A stretch of DNA of 64,000 bases from DATJLY01 sp963773665 (GTDB lineage: Bacteria > Pseudomonadota > Alphaproteobacteria > ATCC43930 > CGMCC-115725), in the NCBI GenBank assembly GCA_963773665.1, contig CAVZBZ010000013.1, positions 186,001 through 250,000 on the forward strand, in the 5' to 3' direction. The translations under genes and the position numbers were made by a program. Positions 23,699-33,545 of this stretch are shown here, one piece after another; the stretch's first letter is position 1; each line of letters begins with the position of its first letter. The notes beneath the pieces are model-generated. The model was not told the origin of the DNA. It saw only the letters and a list, made by a program, of their open reading frames with translations, and searched no databases.

Positions 23699-25339
23699 AT
23701 GATCCTCGACGCGAGAACGCTCCCTTCGGGCACCGTCATCGAGACCGACATCTGCATCGTCGGCGCGGGCACTGCGGGCATCGCGCTCGCGCTGCAATTC
23801 ATCGCCGCAGGATTCAAGGTCTGCCAGATCGAAAGCGGCGGCCTCTCGCCCGACTGGGAGCTGCAGGGGCTTGCCGAGGGCGACAGTATCGGCATGCGGT
23901 ACTCGAGCCTCGCCTCATGCCAGCTGCGCTGCTTCGGCGGCAACAGCAACGTGTGGGGCGGCTGGTTCCGGCCGCTCGACGCGATCGACTTCGCGGCGCG
24001 TCCCTGGATCGAGGACAGCGGCTGGCCGTTCGGCGCCGACGAGCTGCAGCGCCATTCCCGCATGGTGCATGCGCTCTGCGAGGTTGCGGACGACGAGTAC
24101 GGCACCGAGGCGGTCGAGAAACTGGGCGACCCGAACGCGCGGCTTCTGCCGTTCGATTGCGAGACGATCGAATCCGTCCTCTACCGCTTCAGCCCGCCGA
24201 CGCGGCTCGGCCAGAAGTACCGCGCCGAGATCGAGCGCGCGGCGAACCTCACCTGCCTTACGCGGGCGCATGCGCTCCGCCTCCGGGCGAGCTGGAACGC
24301 GCGCGAGGTGGAGCGGCTCGAGCTTGGCACGCTCGCCGGAACGCGCCTTGCGGTGCGCGCGCGCCACTTCATCCTCGCCGCGGGCGGGATCGAGAATGCG
24401 CGGCTCCTGCTGCTTTCGAACGACGTGGCGGCGCGCGGGCTCGGCAACGAGCACGATCTCGTCGGCCGCTATTTCCAGGACCACCCGCACACGAAGCGGC
24501 GGCTGATCGCCGGGCGGCGCGCCTTTCCGTTCGGCCTCTATGGCGTGGCATATCGCGGGCACGGTATCGGCGCCGGTTTGTCGCTGGCGGCGCGTGTGCA
24601 GGCCGAGGAGCATCTCCTCAACTACAAGGCCAGCATCTATCCCGTCGTCTATGGCGAGGATTCGGACGGCTGGGCGGCCTTCCGCAATCTCGCCTTGTCG
24701 CTGTCGCGCCGCTGGCGCACCGATCTCTACGATCGCTTCGCCCTGCCGTTCAAGGAGCGTGCGCTTGGCAGCCGCGATCTCGTCAAGATGATGCTCGAGC
24801 CGCACAAGGTCGCCTCGGCCGCGCTTTCGCACGCGCTCCATCTCGACCGCTTCGTCGCCGGCTACGTCGTCGAGAGCAAGCCGGAGCAGGCGCCCAATTT
24901 CGCAAGCCGCATCCTCCTTCAGGACGAGCGCGACCCGTTCGGGCTGCCGCGCGCGCGCGTCGATTGGCGGCTCCTGCCGATCGACCGCCGCACCGTCGTG
25001 CGCGCCGAGGAGCTGATCGACGGCGAATTGCGCCGGCTCGGCCTCGGCTGCCTCGCGCCGCTGCCGCCGGAACAGCGCGAGTCCTGGCCCGCCGATTTCG
25101 CCGGCGGCTGGCACCAGATCGGCACGACCCGCGCCCATCGCGACCCGCGCCTGGGCGTCGTCGATGCCGATTGCCGCGTCCACGGCATCGCCAATCTCCA
25201 TGTCGCGGGCGCGTCGGTTTTCCCGACGGGCGGCGCAGTTTCGCCGTCGCCCACCATCATCGCGCTGGCGCTTCGCCTCGCCGAGCATCTGAAGCGCACG
25301 ATCGCGGCGCCCCAGCCGGTCGTCGCCGGCGCAGCGTAG
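23699..25339 (+). CDS. GMC family oxidoreductase
   Basis: A protein of 546 residues starting at the ATG at 23699. It has the FAD-binding loop CIVGAGTAGIALALQFIAAGF, followed by the ...FGGNSNVWGGWFRPLD segment and the C-terminal HQIGTTRAHRDPRLGVVDADCRVHGIANLHVAGASVFPTGGAVSPSPTIIALALRLAEHL, which is the GMC C-terminal signature. These enzymes oxidise alcohols, often sugars or sterol-like alcohols. It precedes a GT4 glycosyltransferase, so the substrate may be a glycan or glycolipid. The open frame continues far upstream, but only as a shadow of the opposite gene. Confidence 0.87.
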   Translation: MILDARTLPSGTVIETDICIVGAGTAGIALALQFIAAGFKVCQIESGGLSPDWELQGLAEGDSIGMRYSSLASCQLRCFGGNSNVWGGWFRPLDAIDFAARPWIEDSGWPFGADELQRHSRMVHALCEVADDEYGTEAVEKLGDPNARLLPFDCETIESVLYRFSPPTRLGQKYRAEIERAANLTCLTRAHALRLRASWNAREVERLELGTLAGTRLAVRARHFILAAGGIENARLLLLSNDVAARGLGNEHDLVGRYFQDHPHTKRRLIAGRRAFPFGLYGVAYRGHGIGAGLSLAARVQAEEHLLNYKASIYPVVYGEDSDGWAAFRNLALSLSRRWRTDLYDRFALPFKERALGSRDLVKMMLEPHKVASAALSHALHLDRFVAGYVVESKPEQAPNFASRILLQDERDPFGLPRARVDWRLLPIDRRTVVRAEELIDGELRRLGLGCLAPLPPEQRESWPADFAGGWHQIGTTRAHRDPRLGVVDADCRVHGIANLHVAGASVFPTGGAVSPSPTIIALALRLAEHLKRTIAAPQPVVAGAA

Positions 25340-25419
25340 CGGCGCCCCTCTGCAACCAATCGGCGCCGCGTCCGTTCACGTTGCCCGGACGGGTTTTGAA
25401 ATGACGCCGGCGGCGAGCG

Positions 25420-26598
25420 ATGCGGCGCTTGGTCTTCGCATGGGACCAGTTCGGTCCCTACCACATGGATCGGCTCGAAGCGCTCGGCCAACATTTCGCC
25501 GGGCGGGTCGAGATCGTCGGCATCGAGCTTCTCAAAAGCGGCGAGATCTACGGCTGGGCGCCGACCGGGGCGGGGCGCTCGTTCCGCAAGATCACGCTTT
25601 ATCCCGATCGCCAGCGTTCGGAGATCGGCACGCTCGCCCATTGCGGCGCCTTGGTCCGCGCCTGCCTTGCGACCGGCGCGCGCGAGATCTTCATCTGCGA
25701 TTTTCAGCTTGCGGCGATTTTCCTCGCGGCGCTCGCGCTCCGTCTTTTCGGCCGGCGCGTCGTCATCATGCAGGACTCGAAATTCGACGACAAGCCGCGC
25801 CGGCTCGGACGCGAGCTGGGGAAGTGGGTGCTTTACCGGCCTTATGACGCGGCGCTCGTCGGCAGCGCGCGCACGAAATCCTATCTCGAATTTTTGGGCG
25901 TGCCCCCAGAGCGCATCGCGATCGGCTACGACGCGATCGCGCTCGACCGGCTCGCGCAATTGGCCGACGCCCCGGCCGCTCCGGACGGCGCTCCGCACGC
26001 GGACCGGCATTTCACCGCGATCGCCCGCCTCGTGCCGCAGAAGAATCTCGCGGCGGCGATCGATGCCTATGCGCTCTACCGGCGTACTTGTGGGGCCAAG
26101 CCGCGCGAGCTGCATCTGTGCGGCGCGGGCCCGCTCGAGGCGGAGCTCAAGGCGCGCGCGGACGGCATTCCCGGAATCGTCTTTCGCGGCTTCCTGCAAG
26201 AGGCCGAGATCGCGAAGACGCTGGCCGCAAGCCTCGCGCTGCTGCTGCCGAGCATCGAGGAGCCGTTCGGCCTGGTCGTCAACGAGGCGATTGCCTTGGG
26301 CGTGCCGGTCATCCTTTCGCACAATTGCGGCGCAAGCGACCTCATCGTGAAAAGCGCCGTCAACGGCTACGTCGTCGAGCCCGACAATATCGAGGGCATG
26401 GCGCATTTCATGGCGCTCCTCGACCGCGACGCGGAGGAGTGGCGCAGGCTTGCCCGCAACGCCCGGCAATTCCGCGCCGAAGCCGATGTCGCGTCGTTCT
26501 TCGCCGCGGTCGGGCGGATCGTAGCACTGCTCGATCCCGCGTTCGCCGCCGAGCGAAGCGGCAGCGGCACCGCCCCGGCGCGCGACGGCCAGCGATGA
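25420..26598 (+). CDS. Glycosyltransferase family 4
   Basis: A 392-residue GT-B fold enzyme. The N-terminal domain starts MRRLVFAWDQFGPYHMDRLEALGQ. The nucleotide-sugar domain carries TAIARLVPQKNL, LHLCGAGPLEAEL, FRGFLQEAEIAKTLAASLALLLPSIEEPFGLVVNEAIALGVPVILSHNCGASDLI, with the expected EX7E (EEPFGLVVNE). It is probably cytoplasmic or membrane-associated and transfers a sugar to a surface-glycan precursor. The stop overlaps the arginase-like start by 4 bp (ATGA), an unusual partner. Confidence 0.88.
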   Translation: MRRLVFAWDQFGPYHMDRLEALGQHFAGRVEIVGIELLKSGEIYGWAPTGAGRSFRKITLYPDRQRSEIGTLAHCGALVRACLATGAREIFICDFQLAAIFLAALALRLFGRRVVIMQDSKFDDKPRRLGRELGKWVLYRPYDAALVGSARTKSYLEFLGVPPERIAIGYDAIALDRLAQLADAPAAPDGAPHADRHFTAIARLVPQKNLAAAIDAYALYRRTCGAKPRELHLCGAGPLEAELKARADGIPGIVFRGFLQEAEIAKTLAASLALLLPSIEEPFGLVVNEAIALGVPVILSHNCGASDLIVKSAVNGYVVEPDNIEGMAHFMALLDRDAEEWRRLARNARQFRAEADVASFFAAVGRIVALLDPAFAAERSGSGTAPARDGQR

Positions 26599-27476
26599 CG
26601 CGCGACATCGCTCTGATCGGCGCCGCCTCGGGCCTGGGCGCGGGCGTGCGCGAGACTGCGGAGGGACCGGCGGCGCTCGAGCAATTCGGGCTGGCGCGCC
26701 GTCTCGCCGAGCGCGGCCTCGATGCGTACTGGCACGCAATGCTCGAATTTCCCCGCGCCGATGACGCGGAATGTTCGCACGGCCCCGCCTATTTCGCTGC
26801 GGTCGCGCGGCGCGCGGCCCGGCTTGCGGATGCCGTCGCCGTGGCGCTGGCGGGAAAATGTCTTCCCGTGGTGCTCGGCGGCGACCATTCGCTTGCCATG
26901 GGAACCTGGGCGGGTGCTTCGCGCGCGCTCGGATCCGCGCCGCTCGGGCTCGTCTGGTTCGACGCCCATCTCGACGCGCACACGCCCGAGACGACGCCCT
27001 CCATGAACGCGCACGGCATGCCGGTGGCGGCTCTGCTCGGGCACGGGCAGGCGCTGTTTCGCGCGCTCGCGGGCGGCGCGGTCGCTAACGACCGGCTTTG
27101 CCTCGTCGGCATCCGCGCCTACGAGCCGGAGGAGATGGCGTTCCTGCGCGCGCTCGGCGTGCGCATGATCCTCATGCCGGAGGTGCGCGAGCGCGGCGTC
27201 GAAGCGGTGCTCGACGAGGCGTTCGCCATCGCCGCCAAGGGCGGCGGCGCCTATGGGCTCAGCATCGATCTCGACGGTTTCGATCCCGCCGACGCGCCGG
27301 GCGTCGGCTTGCGCGAGCCGGGCGGGATGGGCGCCGGCGCGGTCTGCGCCGCTCTCGCCCGCGCTCTCCCGCCGGGCCTCTGCGCGCTCGAAATCGTCGA
27401 ATACGTGCCGCGGCTCGATCCCGACCGAGAGACGGCGCGGCTCGTGGTCGAGCTGCTCGCCGCGCTCCTCGCCTGA
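26595..27476 (+). CDS. Arginase-family ureohydrolase
   Basis: A 293-residue binuclear manganese enzyme. Metal ligands are in GGDHS (His98), WFDAHLDAH (Asp123, His125, Asp127) and SIDLDGFDP (about 223-231). MNAHGMPVAALLG matches the arginase substrate loop (NxHGMP), and it is closer to arginase than to agmatinase. It would hydrolyse arginine, or a related guanidino compound, to urea and an amine. ATGA overlap with the glycosyltransferase implies coupled translation, so a guanidino-sugar or amino-acid-modified glycan substrate is possible. Confidence 0.85.
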   Translation: MTRDIALIGAASGLGAGVRETAEGPAALEQFGLARRLAERGLDAYWHAMLEFPRADDAECSHGPAYFAAVARRAARLADAVAVALAGKCLPVVLGGDHSLAMGTWAGASRALGSAPLGLVWFDAHLDAHTPETTPSMNAHGMPVAALLGHGQALFRALAGGAVANDRLCLVGIRAYEPEEMAFLRALGVRMILMPEVRERGVEAVLDEAFAIAAKGGGAYGLSIDLDGFDPADAPGVGLREPGGMGAGAVCAALARALPPGLCALEIVEYVPRLDPDRETARLVVELLAALLA

Positions 27477-27477
27477 G

Positions 27478-30400
27478 CTATTGCTGCCAGAGCGATTCGT
27501 TGCCCCAGCTCGAATAGGGCTGGTCGGCCGGCTGCACGCCGACCGGCGTCTTGCCGACACCCGGCTCGGGCGCGAGCTCGCACAGGATCGCCGTGCCGGA
27601 GCCGCTGCGGATGCAAGAGGAAACCTGGCTTGCGCCGCCGGGCACACTGGCCTTGCCGGTAAGCGACAGCGCCACCGCAGAGCTCAGATCGTCGGCTTCC
27701 TGACCGGCGCCGGCAGGCGCCTCGCCGCTCGACGCGGGGCCGGCCGCCGGGCCGCCGGAATTTTGCGTCATCTGCTCGATCGCGCCTGCGCCCGACGAAG
27801 GACCGGCGGTCGGCACGATCGCATTGAGGGTCTGGGCGAGGTTGCTGCTGCCGCTGCTGGTGCCGCTGTCGCTCGACGTGCCCTCGCTGAAGGTGCCGAG
27901 GCCCGAGGCGGAGACCGGCGTCGGGTCATCGTTGCTGAGCACCGGCGGCGCCGTCTGGTTCGAAGTGAGGAAGCTGTTCAGTCCCGCCTGATCGTCGAGG
28001 TTGGGCGGCGGTGGCGGCGGTGGCGCGAAACCCGTCGGCAGGAAGGTCGAGCCGTCGATCTGTGTTCCGCCGCTGACCGTGCCCGAGCCGGTCGCGTTCC
28101 ACATCCAGGCCGGCGCGGTGGAGCTGCTGTTCAGCTGCCACGCGCCGCTCGAAGAGACATCGATATTGCCGCTGACATTGCCAGCGCCGGTATGCGCCGC
28201 ATCGCCGTTGCCGACCTGCGCATAGGCGAAATCGCCCTCGCTGCCGGCGTTGACCTGGCCCGAGCCGCCGGCCAGCGACAGCGATATGTTGCCGCCCTCG
28301 CTGATGCCCCCCGAGGCCGAGGCGCCGGTGTTTTCCTGGTAGCCGCCATTGCCGATCTGCGCATAGGCATCGCCGGTCAGCGCGATCGCGCCGCTCGACG
28401 CGGCAGTGCCCGTCGAGATCACGATGTCGCCGGTCTCGGTGATCGTACCGCCGGACAAAACCGTGGCGTGTGCATTCGCGCCGAAGCCGCCATTGCCGAT
28501 CTGGGCATAGGCCGAGATGCCGCTGCTGCCGGTCATGACGAGCTGGCTCGTCGCGTTCAGGTCAATGTTGCCGCTGATGAGGATCGAGCCCGACGACAGC
28601 GACGCGCTCTCGCCGGCGTCGAGACCGCCATGGCCGACCTGTACGTAGGCGCCGCTGCCGAGCCCGGAGACGAGCGTGACGACGGCGCCGGACAGCGAAA
28701 TGTCGCCGGTGTCGCCGAACGCCACCGTCGCACCGAAATTCGACAGCGCGCCGCCGTGGCCGATCTGGGCATAGGCATCGGCGCCGGCGCCGGCGGTGAG
28801 CGTGATGTTGCCGGTGGCGGCGATGCCGATCGTGCCGGTTTCGCTGCCGCTCGTGCCGGCGCCGCCGTGGCCGATCTGGGCGTAGTCGCCGGCGGCGCCC
28901 GCGGTCATGACGAGATTGCCGGTCAGCGTGACGGCGATATCGCCCGTTGCGCCGCTTCCGACGTAGCCGAGTTGCGCAAAGCCGTGCGTGCCGTTAAGCG
29001 TCAGGTTGGCGGCCGCGACTGTGGCGGTCCCGCCGGCACTGCCGATCGCGGCATTGCCGGCCGCCCCCGAGCCGCCGATCGAGACGGTGCCGCCGGCGAG
29101 GCCGAACGCTCCCGCGGTCGAGGGCGCGAGCGATGCCATAGTGACGCCGTCCCATCCCGCAACCAACGTGATCGCGCCCGCGCCCGAATTCTCGAGGGTA
29201 CCGCTCACTGTGATGTTCCCGGTCGCGAGCGCGTTCAAGGCAAATCCCGTCGCGAGCGTCGAGGTGCCGCTGATGACGATGCTGGCGCCGCTGCCGCTCG
29301 CGGCAAGCGTCACGTCGCTGAGCAGCGCGATCGGGCCGGTATAGGACTGGCTGCCGGCCGTGGCGATGGCGCCGTCGATCGACGCGCCTTGGACCGCGAG
29401 CGAGCCGAGGTTGACCGTGTTCTCGAACGTGGTCGCGCCCTTCGTCACCGTGAGCGCCTCGGACTCGCCCGTCACAGTGGCGGCAAAGACGATGCCGCTG
29501 CCGCGGTCGGCGAGCGTCGTGTCGCCCGTGAGCGACACCGGGCCGTTATAGGTCTGCCCCGCGCTCGTGGTGATGCTGCCGTTGATGTCAGCGGTCTGCA
29601 CCGAGAGCGATCCGAGCTGGATGCTGCCATTGAGCTCCGCGGTCCCGTTCGCAACCGTCAAATTCCAACCGGCGCCGTTCACGCCGTTCGTGAAGTTGAT
29701 GAGGTCGAGCGGACCCAATGTGAGGTTGCCAAGGCCGGTATCGAAAGCGCCGCTGAGGGCGAAGATCGGAGATCCGAGGGCCGACAATGTGACATCATTG
29801 CCGAGCGTCACGGTGCCGCCGTAGAACTGCTCGCCGATCGTCGTCACATCGCCGTCGAGCGTCGCGGCGCTCGCGACGGTGAGCGAGAACAAAGGCACGG
29901 AACTTCCGACCGCCGCCTTGAACGTCACCGCGCCGCTTCCGGCCATCACGTCGAGAGGCGCGCTGCCATCGACGGTCGAGGCAAAGGTGATGGAGCCGTT
30001 GACGGCGCTGGCGTCGATCGTGGTCGCGCCGTCGAGCGTCACCGGCCCGCTGAAGCGCGCGCCGGTCGCGGCGCCGCTCAGCGTGAATGTGCCGTCGAGA
30101 CCGATCGGACCACCCGAGAAGACCGGATTGGCGCCGAAAGTCGCGCCGTTTTCGAAGGCGAGGGCGGTCGATCCCGCCTTCATCGTGAAGGCGGAAGCCG
30201 TGACCATTCCGGCGTAGGTGACGCTGCCGCTGGTGCGCAGGTCGTCGATCGTGCCCACGGCCACGACCGGTCCCTCGAACGTCACCGTTCCGGCATCACC
30301 GCTCACGCTTTCATGGTTCAGGCAGCAGCCGATGAAGAGGTTTTTGAGCGCCACGACGCTGCCCACCGCGCCCTCGAGGCTCGCGATGCCGTTGTCGGCG

Positions 30401-33294
30401 GCGATGCCGAAGCTTTCGACGCCGGCCCCGGTCGCCTGGACCGGGCCTTCGATCAGGATCGCACCGCCTGCGCTCGGGCCGCCGATGGCAGAGACGTTCA
30501 CCACCGATCCGCCGTTGAGCTCGCCGGCGCTCGTCGATGCGAGCGCAATGAAGCTCGAGCCTTGCAGCGGCGCGCCCGCGACCGATCCTTCGATGACGAT
30601 GTTTCCTGCGGCACCGGTGATCCCGCCCGCACCCGTCGCGCCGCCATCGGCGCTCAGTGTCGGCGGGTACTGGCTGTCCGCGGCCGTCGCTGCCATTCCG
30701 TAAAGCGTAACCACGGGCCCGGACGTTGCCGTGGCGACGAGCGTGATATTGCCGGCATGATCGCCGGGACCGGCGTCGGCGGCCGAGGAATTCCCGCCAT
30801 TTGCAGAAATTCCAACGATGGCGAGCGTCTGGCCGCTCACCAGAACGTTTCCGCCGGCGCCGCCAAGGCCGTTGGTGGCGCTGCCGCCGTTGGCGGTGAG
30901 CCCGTTGCGGGAATTCCCGTCCGGCGTGCCGATCGAGACACTGCCCGCGGTCGCGATGAGCGTGATCGCGCCGGCGTTGCCGCCGTTCGCGTCCGACGAT
31001 GCGTTGAGTTCGTTGCCGCCTGAGCTGTTCGCCCCATTGACGAGCGTGATGCTCGCCCCGGTGAGGCTGATCGCGCCGCCGTCGGCCGGGATGGCACCAT
31101 CCGCGCGGGCATAGCCGGCGAAGGTCGAAATTCCGGCTGACGAACCCGAACCACCGGAGACGGTTATGGCGCCGCCCGCCGTGATGGTGACATTGCCGCC
31201 TGCGCCCGACGCCTCTCGCGCGGTCACCGATCCCGCGATCGAAACCGCGCCCTCGGCGACGATGTCGATGTCGCCGCCGGTCTTGACGTAGGAAGCGGCC
31301 GTGAGGGATGCGGCTCCCGGCACACCGTCGGCGCCCGAAATTGCGAGGGCGCCCGCCGAGAAGCCATCGCCATTCGCCCCCGCGATCATGGTCATGTTGA
31401 CGTTGCCGGCGGTGGCGATCGTCACCGCGCCGGGCGTGTTGCCCACGCCCGAGGAATCGTTGCCGACGCGGCCCTCGAAATCGACATCGCCCGAGCCCGC
31501 GGTGAGCGTGAGGTCCGGGGCGCCGGGCCCGTCGAGCGTACCGGCGAAGGTGATGGTCGCACCCGCCGGGGCCGCCCCGCCGGCCGTCGTGTCGAGCGCC
31601 ACGTCCGCGTGGAGGACGGTCGGACCGGTGAAGGAGATCGCACCGGCGGCGGTCGTGATGCTTGCGCCGAGCGTGGTGCGGCCGCTGCCGCCGTCGACCG
31701 CAAGCGTCACGGACCCGCCGGCGACGTTGCCGGCCGAGGTCGAAAGCGGCGCCAATATCGTGATGCCGCCGCTTCCTGACGCCGATGCCCCGGCGTTCGC
31801 GGTTAAGGTGATCGAACCGCCGCGCGTCGTGATCGCGGAAGCGGCCGAGACCGTGATGCTGTTGCCGGCGTCTGCCTCGATGCCGACGCCGTTCTGTGTC
31901 AGCGCGACGGGCGCGTCGAAGACGATGTTGTGGGTCGCCTGGAGAACGATGTTTGCGCTGGCGCCATCGAGGGTCGAGGGATCGATCGTATCGTATTTCC
32001 CGGCGTCGCTGCCGAACGCATCGACGTGAGAGAGCGATGCGCTGCCGCCGCTTTCGACCGTTATGTTGGCCGGATCGAGGAGCCAGGTCCCGGCCGCGCC
32101 CGCCGGAGCGAGCGCATCGACCGTGCCGGTAGAGACCGCAACGTTCGCGGCTGATGTTTCCGCAAGGCCGCCGTTGCCTCCGCCCGCGCCACCTTCAACC
32201 GTGATTGCGCCGTTGAAGGCGAGCGTGTCGCTCGCCTGCAGAGTGACCGTGCCGCCGTTGCCGCTCGTGACCGCGCTCGCGTCGAGGAGTGCCCCTTGAG
32301 TCACAGTGACGGTCCCGCCGCTGACGGCAATCGTGCCGCCGCCCTGGTCGCCCGACGCATCGAGAACGGCGGCGGAGCCGAGCGTGACGCTTCCGTTCGG
32401 ACCCGCGTCGAGCACGATCTCGCCGTTCTCCACATGCGCGGAGGTGGCCTCGATCATGCCGGTGACATTGATCGCATTGGTAAGAACGCTGCGCGCCGCC
32501 TGCGCCGTCAGCAGGACTTGGCCGCCTGTGGCGGAGATCGTGCCGGAATTCGAGACAAGCGACTGCGCCGGGTTACCGTTATGGTCGAGCGGCGTAACGG
32601 CGAGCGGTGCCGAGACCGCGAAGGAGATGAGATTGTCGCCGTCGAAATTGACCGCGAAGGCAGCGCCGCTCGCCAGCACGACCTTGCCCAGGTCGGCTTC
32701 GATCAGGCCCTGGTTTGTGACGCGCGCGCCGGCGAGCACGGCAGCGCCGCCCGCGGCCACCTGGATCGTGCCGCGGTTGACCACCGCCGCCTGGGCGTCT
32801 GCGGTCGCCTGGTCGAAAACATAATTGCCGGAAAGGAAATTCGCGTCGCTGATGTTCGAGGTGGTGGCGACGAGGCCCGCGACATTGACCGAGGCGCCGT
32901 GGCCGAACATCACGCCGGCCGGATTGACGATCCAGACCTGGCCGTTGGCAACGAGGCTCCCTTCGATGTCCGACGCGCTGCCGCCAAGGACGCGATTCAA
33001 GGCGATCGAGCTGCTGCTCGGCTGAACGAACTGCAGGAGCCCGCCGCGGCTCACATTGAGGGTATTCCACGTGATGATCGCCTGGTTCGTGGTCTGGCGC
33101 ACGATCGTGGTATTGGCGGATGGCGTCGAGATCGTGGCGCTTCCGGCGGCGACGGCGAAACCGCTCTGCTGCGCGAGCGCCGGCAGCCCGGTCAGCGCGG
33201 TCGCCGTCAGGAGCAGCGAAGGCAATAGGCGGCCGGTCGCTCGCCCCAAAGGACGGCGCTCACGGTGTCCGTAATCTCTTCTCTGCGTCAACAA
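27478..33294 (-). CDS. Filamentous-haemagglutinin-type exoprotein (TpsA-like)
   Basis: A 1938-residue secreted protein. A long basic signal peptide (MLTQRRDYGHRERRPLGRATGRLL..TALTGLPALAQ) is followed by a haemagglutination-activity TPS domain at about 45-170, with ITWNTLNVSRGGLLQFVQPS and the NPxG motif VNPAGVMFG. A very long Gly/Ala/Thr-rich beta-helix follows. Near 1440-1710 a YAQIGxGG motif recurs about seven times. The C-terminus has a run of prolines and a Cys pair (SSCIRSGSGTAILCE). Its start codon is TTG, with AAGG upstream. No TpsB transporter lies in the window. Confidence 0.85.
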   Translation of the reverse strand: MLTQRRDYGHRERRPLGRATGRLLPSLLLTATALTGLPALAQQSGFAVAAGSATISTPSANTTIVRQTTNQAIITWNTLNVSRGGLLQFVQPSSSSIALNRVLGGSASDIEGSLVANGQVWIVNPAGVMFGHGASVNVAGLVATTSNISDANFLSGNYVFDQATADAQAAVVNRGTIQVAAGGAAVLAGARVTNQGLIEADLGKVVLASGAAFAVNFDGDNLISFAVSAPLAVTPLDHNGNPAQSLVSNSGTISATGGQVLLTAQAARSVLTNAINVTGMIEATSAHVENGEIVLDAGPNGSVTLGSAAVLDASGDQGGGTIAVSGGTVTVTQGALLDASAVTSGNGGTVTLQASDTLAFNGAITVEGGAGGGNGGLAETSAANVAVSTGTVDALAPAGAAGTWLLDPANITVESGGSASLSHVDAFGSDAGKYDTIDPSTLDGASANIVLQATHNIVFDAPVALTQNGVGIEADAGNSITVSAASAITTRGGSITLTANAGASASGSGGITILAPLSTSAGNVAGGSVTLAVDGGSGRTTLGASITTAAGAISFTGPTVLHADVALDTTAGGAAPAGATITFAGTLDGPGAPDLTLTAGSGDVDFEGRVGNDSSGVGNTPGAVTIATAGNVNMTMIAGANGDGFSAGALAISGADGVPGAASLTAASYVKTGGDIDIVAEGAVSIAGSVTAREASGAGGNVTITAGGAITVSGGSGSSAGISTFAGYARADGAIPADGGAISLTGASITLVNGANSSGGNELNASSDANGGNAGAITLIATAGSVSIGTPDGNSRNGLTANGGSATNGLGGAGGNVLVSGQTLAIVGISANGGNSSAADAGPGDHAGNITLVATATSGPVVTLYGMAATAADSQYPPTLSADGGATGAGGITGAAGNIVIEGSVAGAPLQGSSFIALASTSAGELNGGSVVNVSAIGGPSAGGAILIEGPVQATGAGVESFGIAADNGIASLEGAVGSVVALKNLFIGCCLNHESVSGDAGTVTFEGPVVAVGTIDDLRTSGSVTYAGMVTASAFTMKAGSTALAFENGATFGANPVFSGGPIGLDGTFTLSGAATGARFSGPVTLDGATTIDASAVNGSITFASTVDGSAPLDVMAGSGAVTFKAAVGSSVPLFSLTVASAATLDGDVTTIGEQFYGGTVTLGNDVTLSALGSPIFALSGAFDTGLGNLTLGPLDLINFTNGVNGAGWNLTVANGTAELNGSIQLGSLSVQTADINGSITTSAGQTYNGPVSLTGDTTLADRGSGIVFAATVTGESEALTVTKGATTFENTVNLGSLAVQGASIDGAIATAGSQSYTGPIALLSDVTLAASGSGASIVISGTSTLATGFALNALATGNITVSGTLENSGAGAITLVAGWDGVTMASLAPSTAGAFGLAGGTVSIGGSGAAGNAAIGSAGGTATVAAANLTLNGTHGFAQLGYVGSGATGDIAVTLTGNLVMTAGAAGDYAQIGHGGAGTSGSETGTIGIAATGNITLTAGAGADAYAQIGHGGALSNFGATVAFGDTGDISLSGAVVTLVSGLGSGAYVQVGHGGLDAGESASLSSGSILISGNIDLNATSQLVMTGSSGISAYAQIGNGGFGANAHATVLSGGTITETGDIVISTGTAASSGAIALTGDAYAQIGNGGYQENTGASASGGISEGGNISLSLAGGSGQVNAGSEGDFAYAQVGNGDAAHTGAGNVSGNIDVSSSGAWQLNSSSTAPAWMWNATGSGTVSGGTQIDGSTFLPTGFAPPPPPPPNLDDQAGLNSFLTSNQTAPPVLSNDDPTPVSASGLGTFSEGTSSDSGTSSGSSNLAQTLNAIVPTAGPSSGAGAIEQMTQNSGGPAAGPASSGEAPAGAGQEADDLSSAVALSLTGKASVPGGASQVSSCIRSGSGTAILCELAPEPGVGKTPVGVQPADQPYSSWGNESLWQQ

Positions 33295-33346
33295 TGCCTT
33301 ACCCTGGGTCCGGATAGTTGCCGGGTTCCGGATATTTCCCGATGCT

Positions 33347-33375
33347 ATTATACGTTCGCGGGCGCGAGATCAGAA
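33347..33375 (-). promoter_or_regulatory. Candidate housekeeping promoter for the exoprotein
   Basis: The minus strand has TTCTGA (33370-33375), a 17-bp spacer and a perfect TATAAT (33347-33352), about 50 bp before the TTG start at 33294. The leader contains a direct repeat, GGGTCCGGATA and GGTTCCGGATA on the plus strand (33306-33334). The upstream 60 bp are markedly AT-rich. Confidence 0.5.
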
Positions 33376-33545
33376 CAGATAACAACTCATTTATTTTTTA
33401 CCATTTATAAGTCGTTAACTATTCCGCCATCGTTCCCTCGTGCGCTTCGACTTCCGCGGCCGCGGAGATTGCCGCAAGGGCGAGCGAGCGTCCGCCGCGG
33501 CGCCCATGTTTTGCGCGCATGTGCTTTCAACGACCTCGGCGAATT

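Noticed and set aside
26732..26747. TGGCACGCAATGC in the arginase gene as a sigma-54 site
   Set aside because: It lies within a coding region, the GG-to-GC spacing is not 10 bp, and no gene starts nearby.
27253..31023. Open frame of 1256 codons on the plus strand opposite the exoprotein
   Set aside because: Shadow of the repetitive exoprotein. Its start lies inside the arginase gene in another frame, and the sequence is Arg/Ala-rich nonsense.
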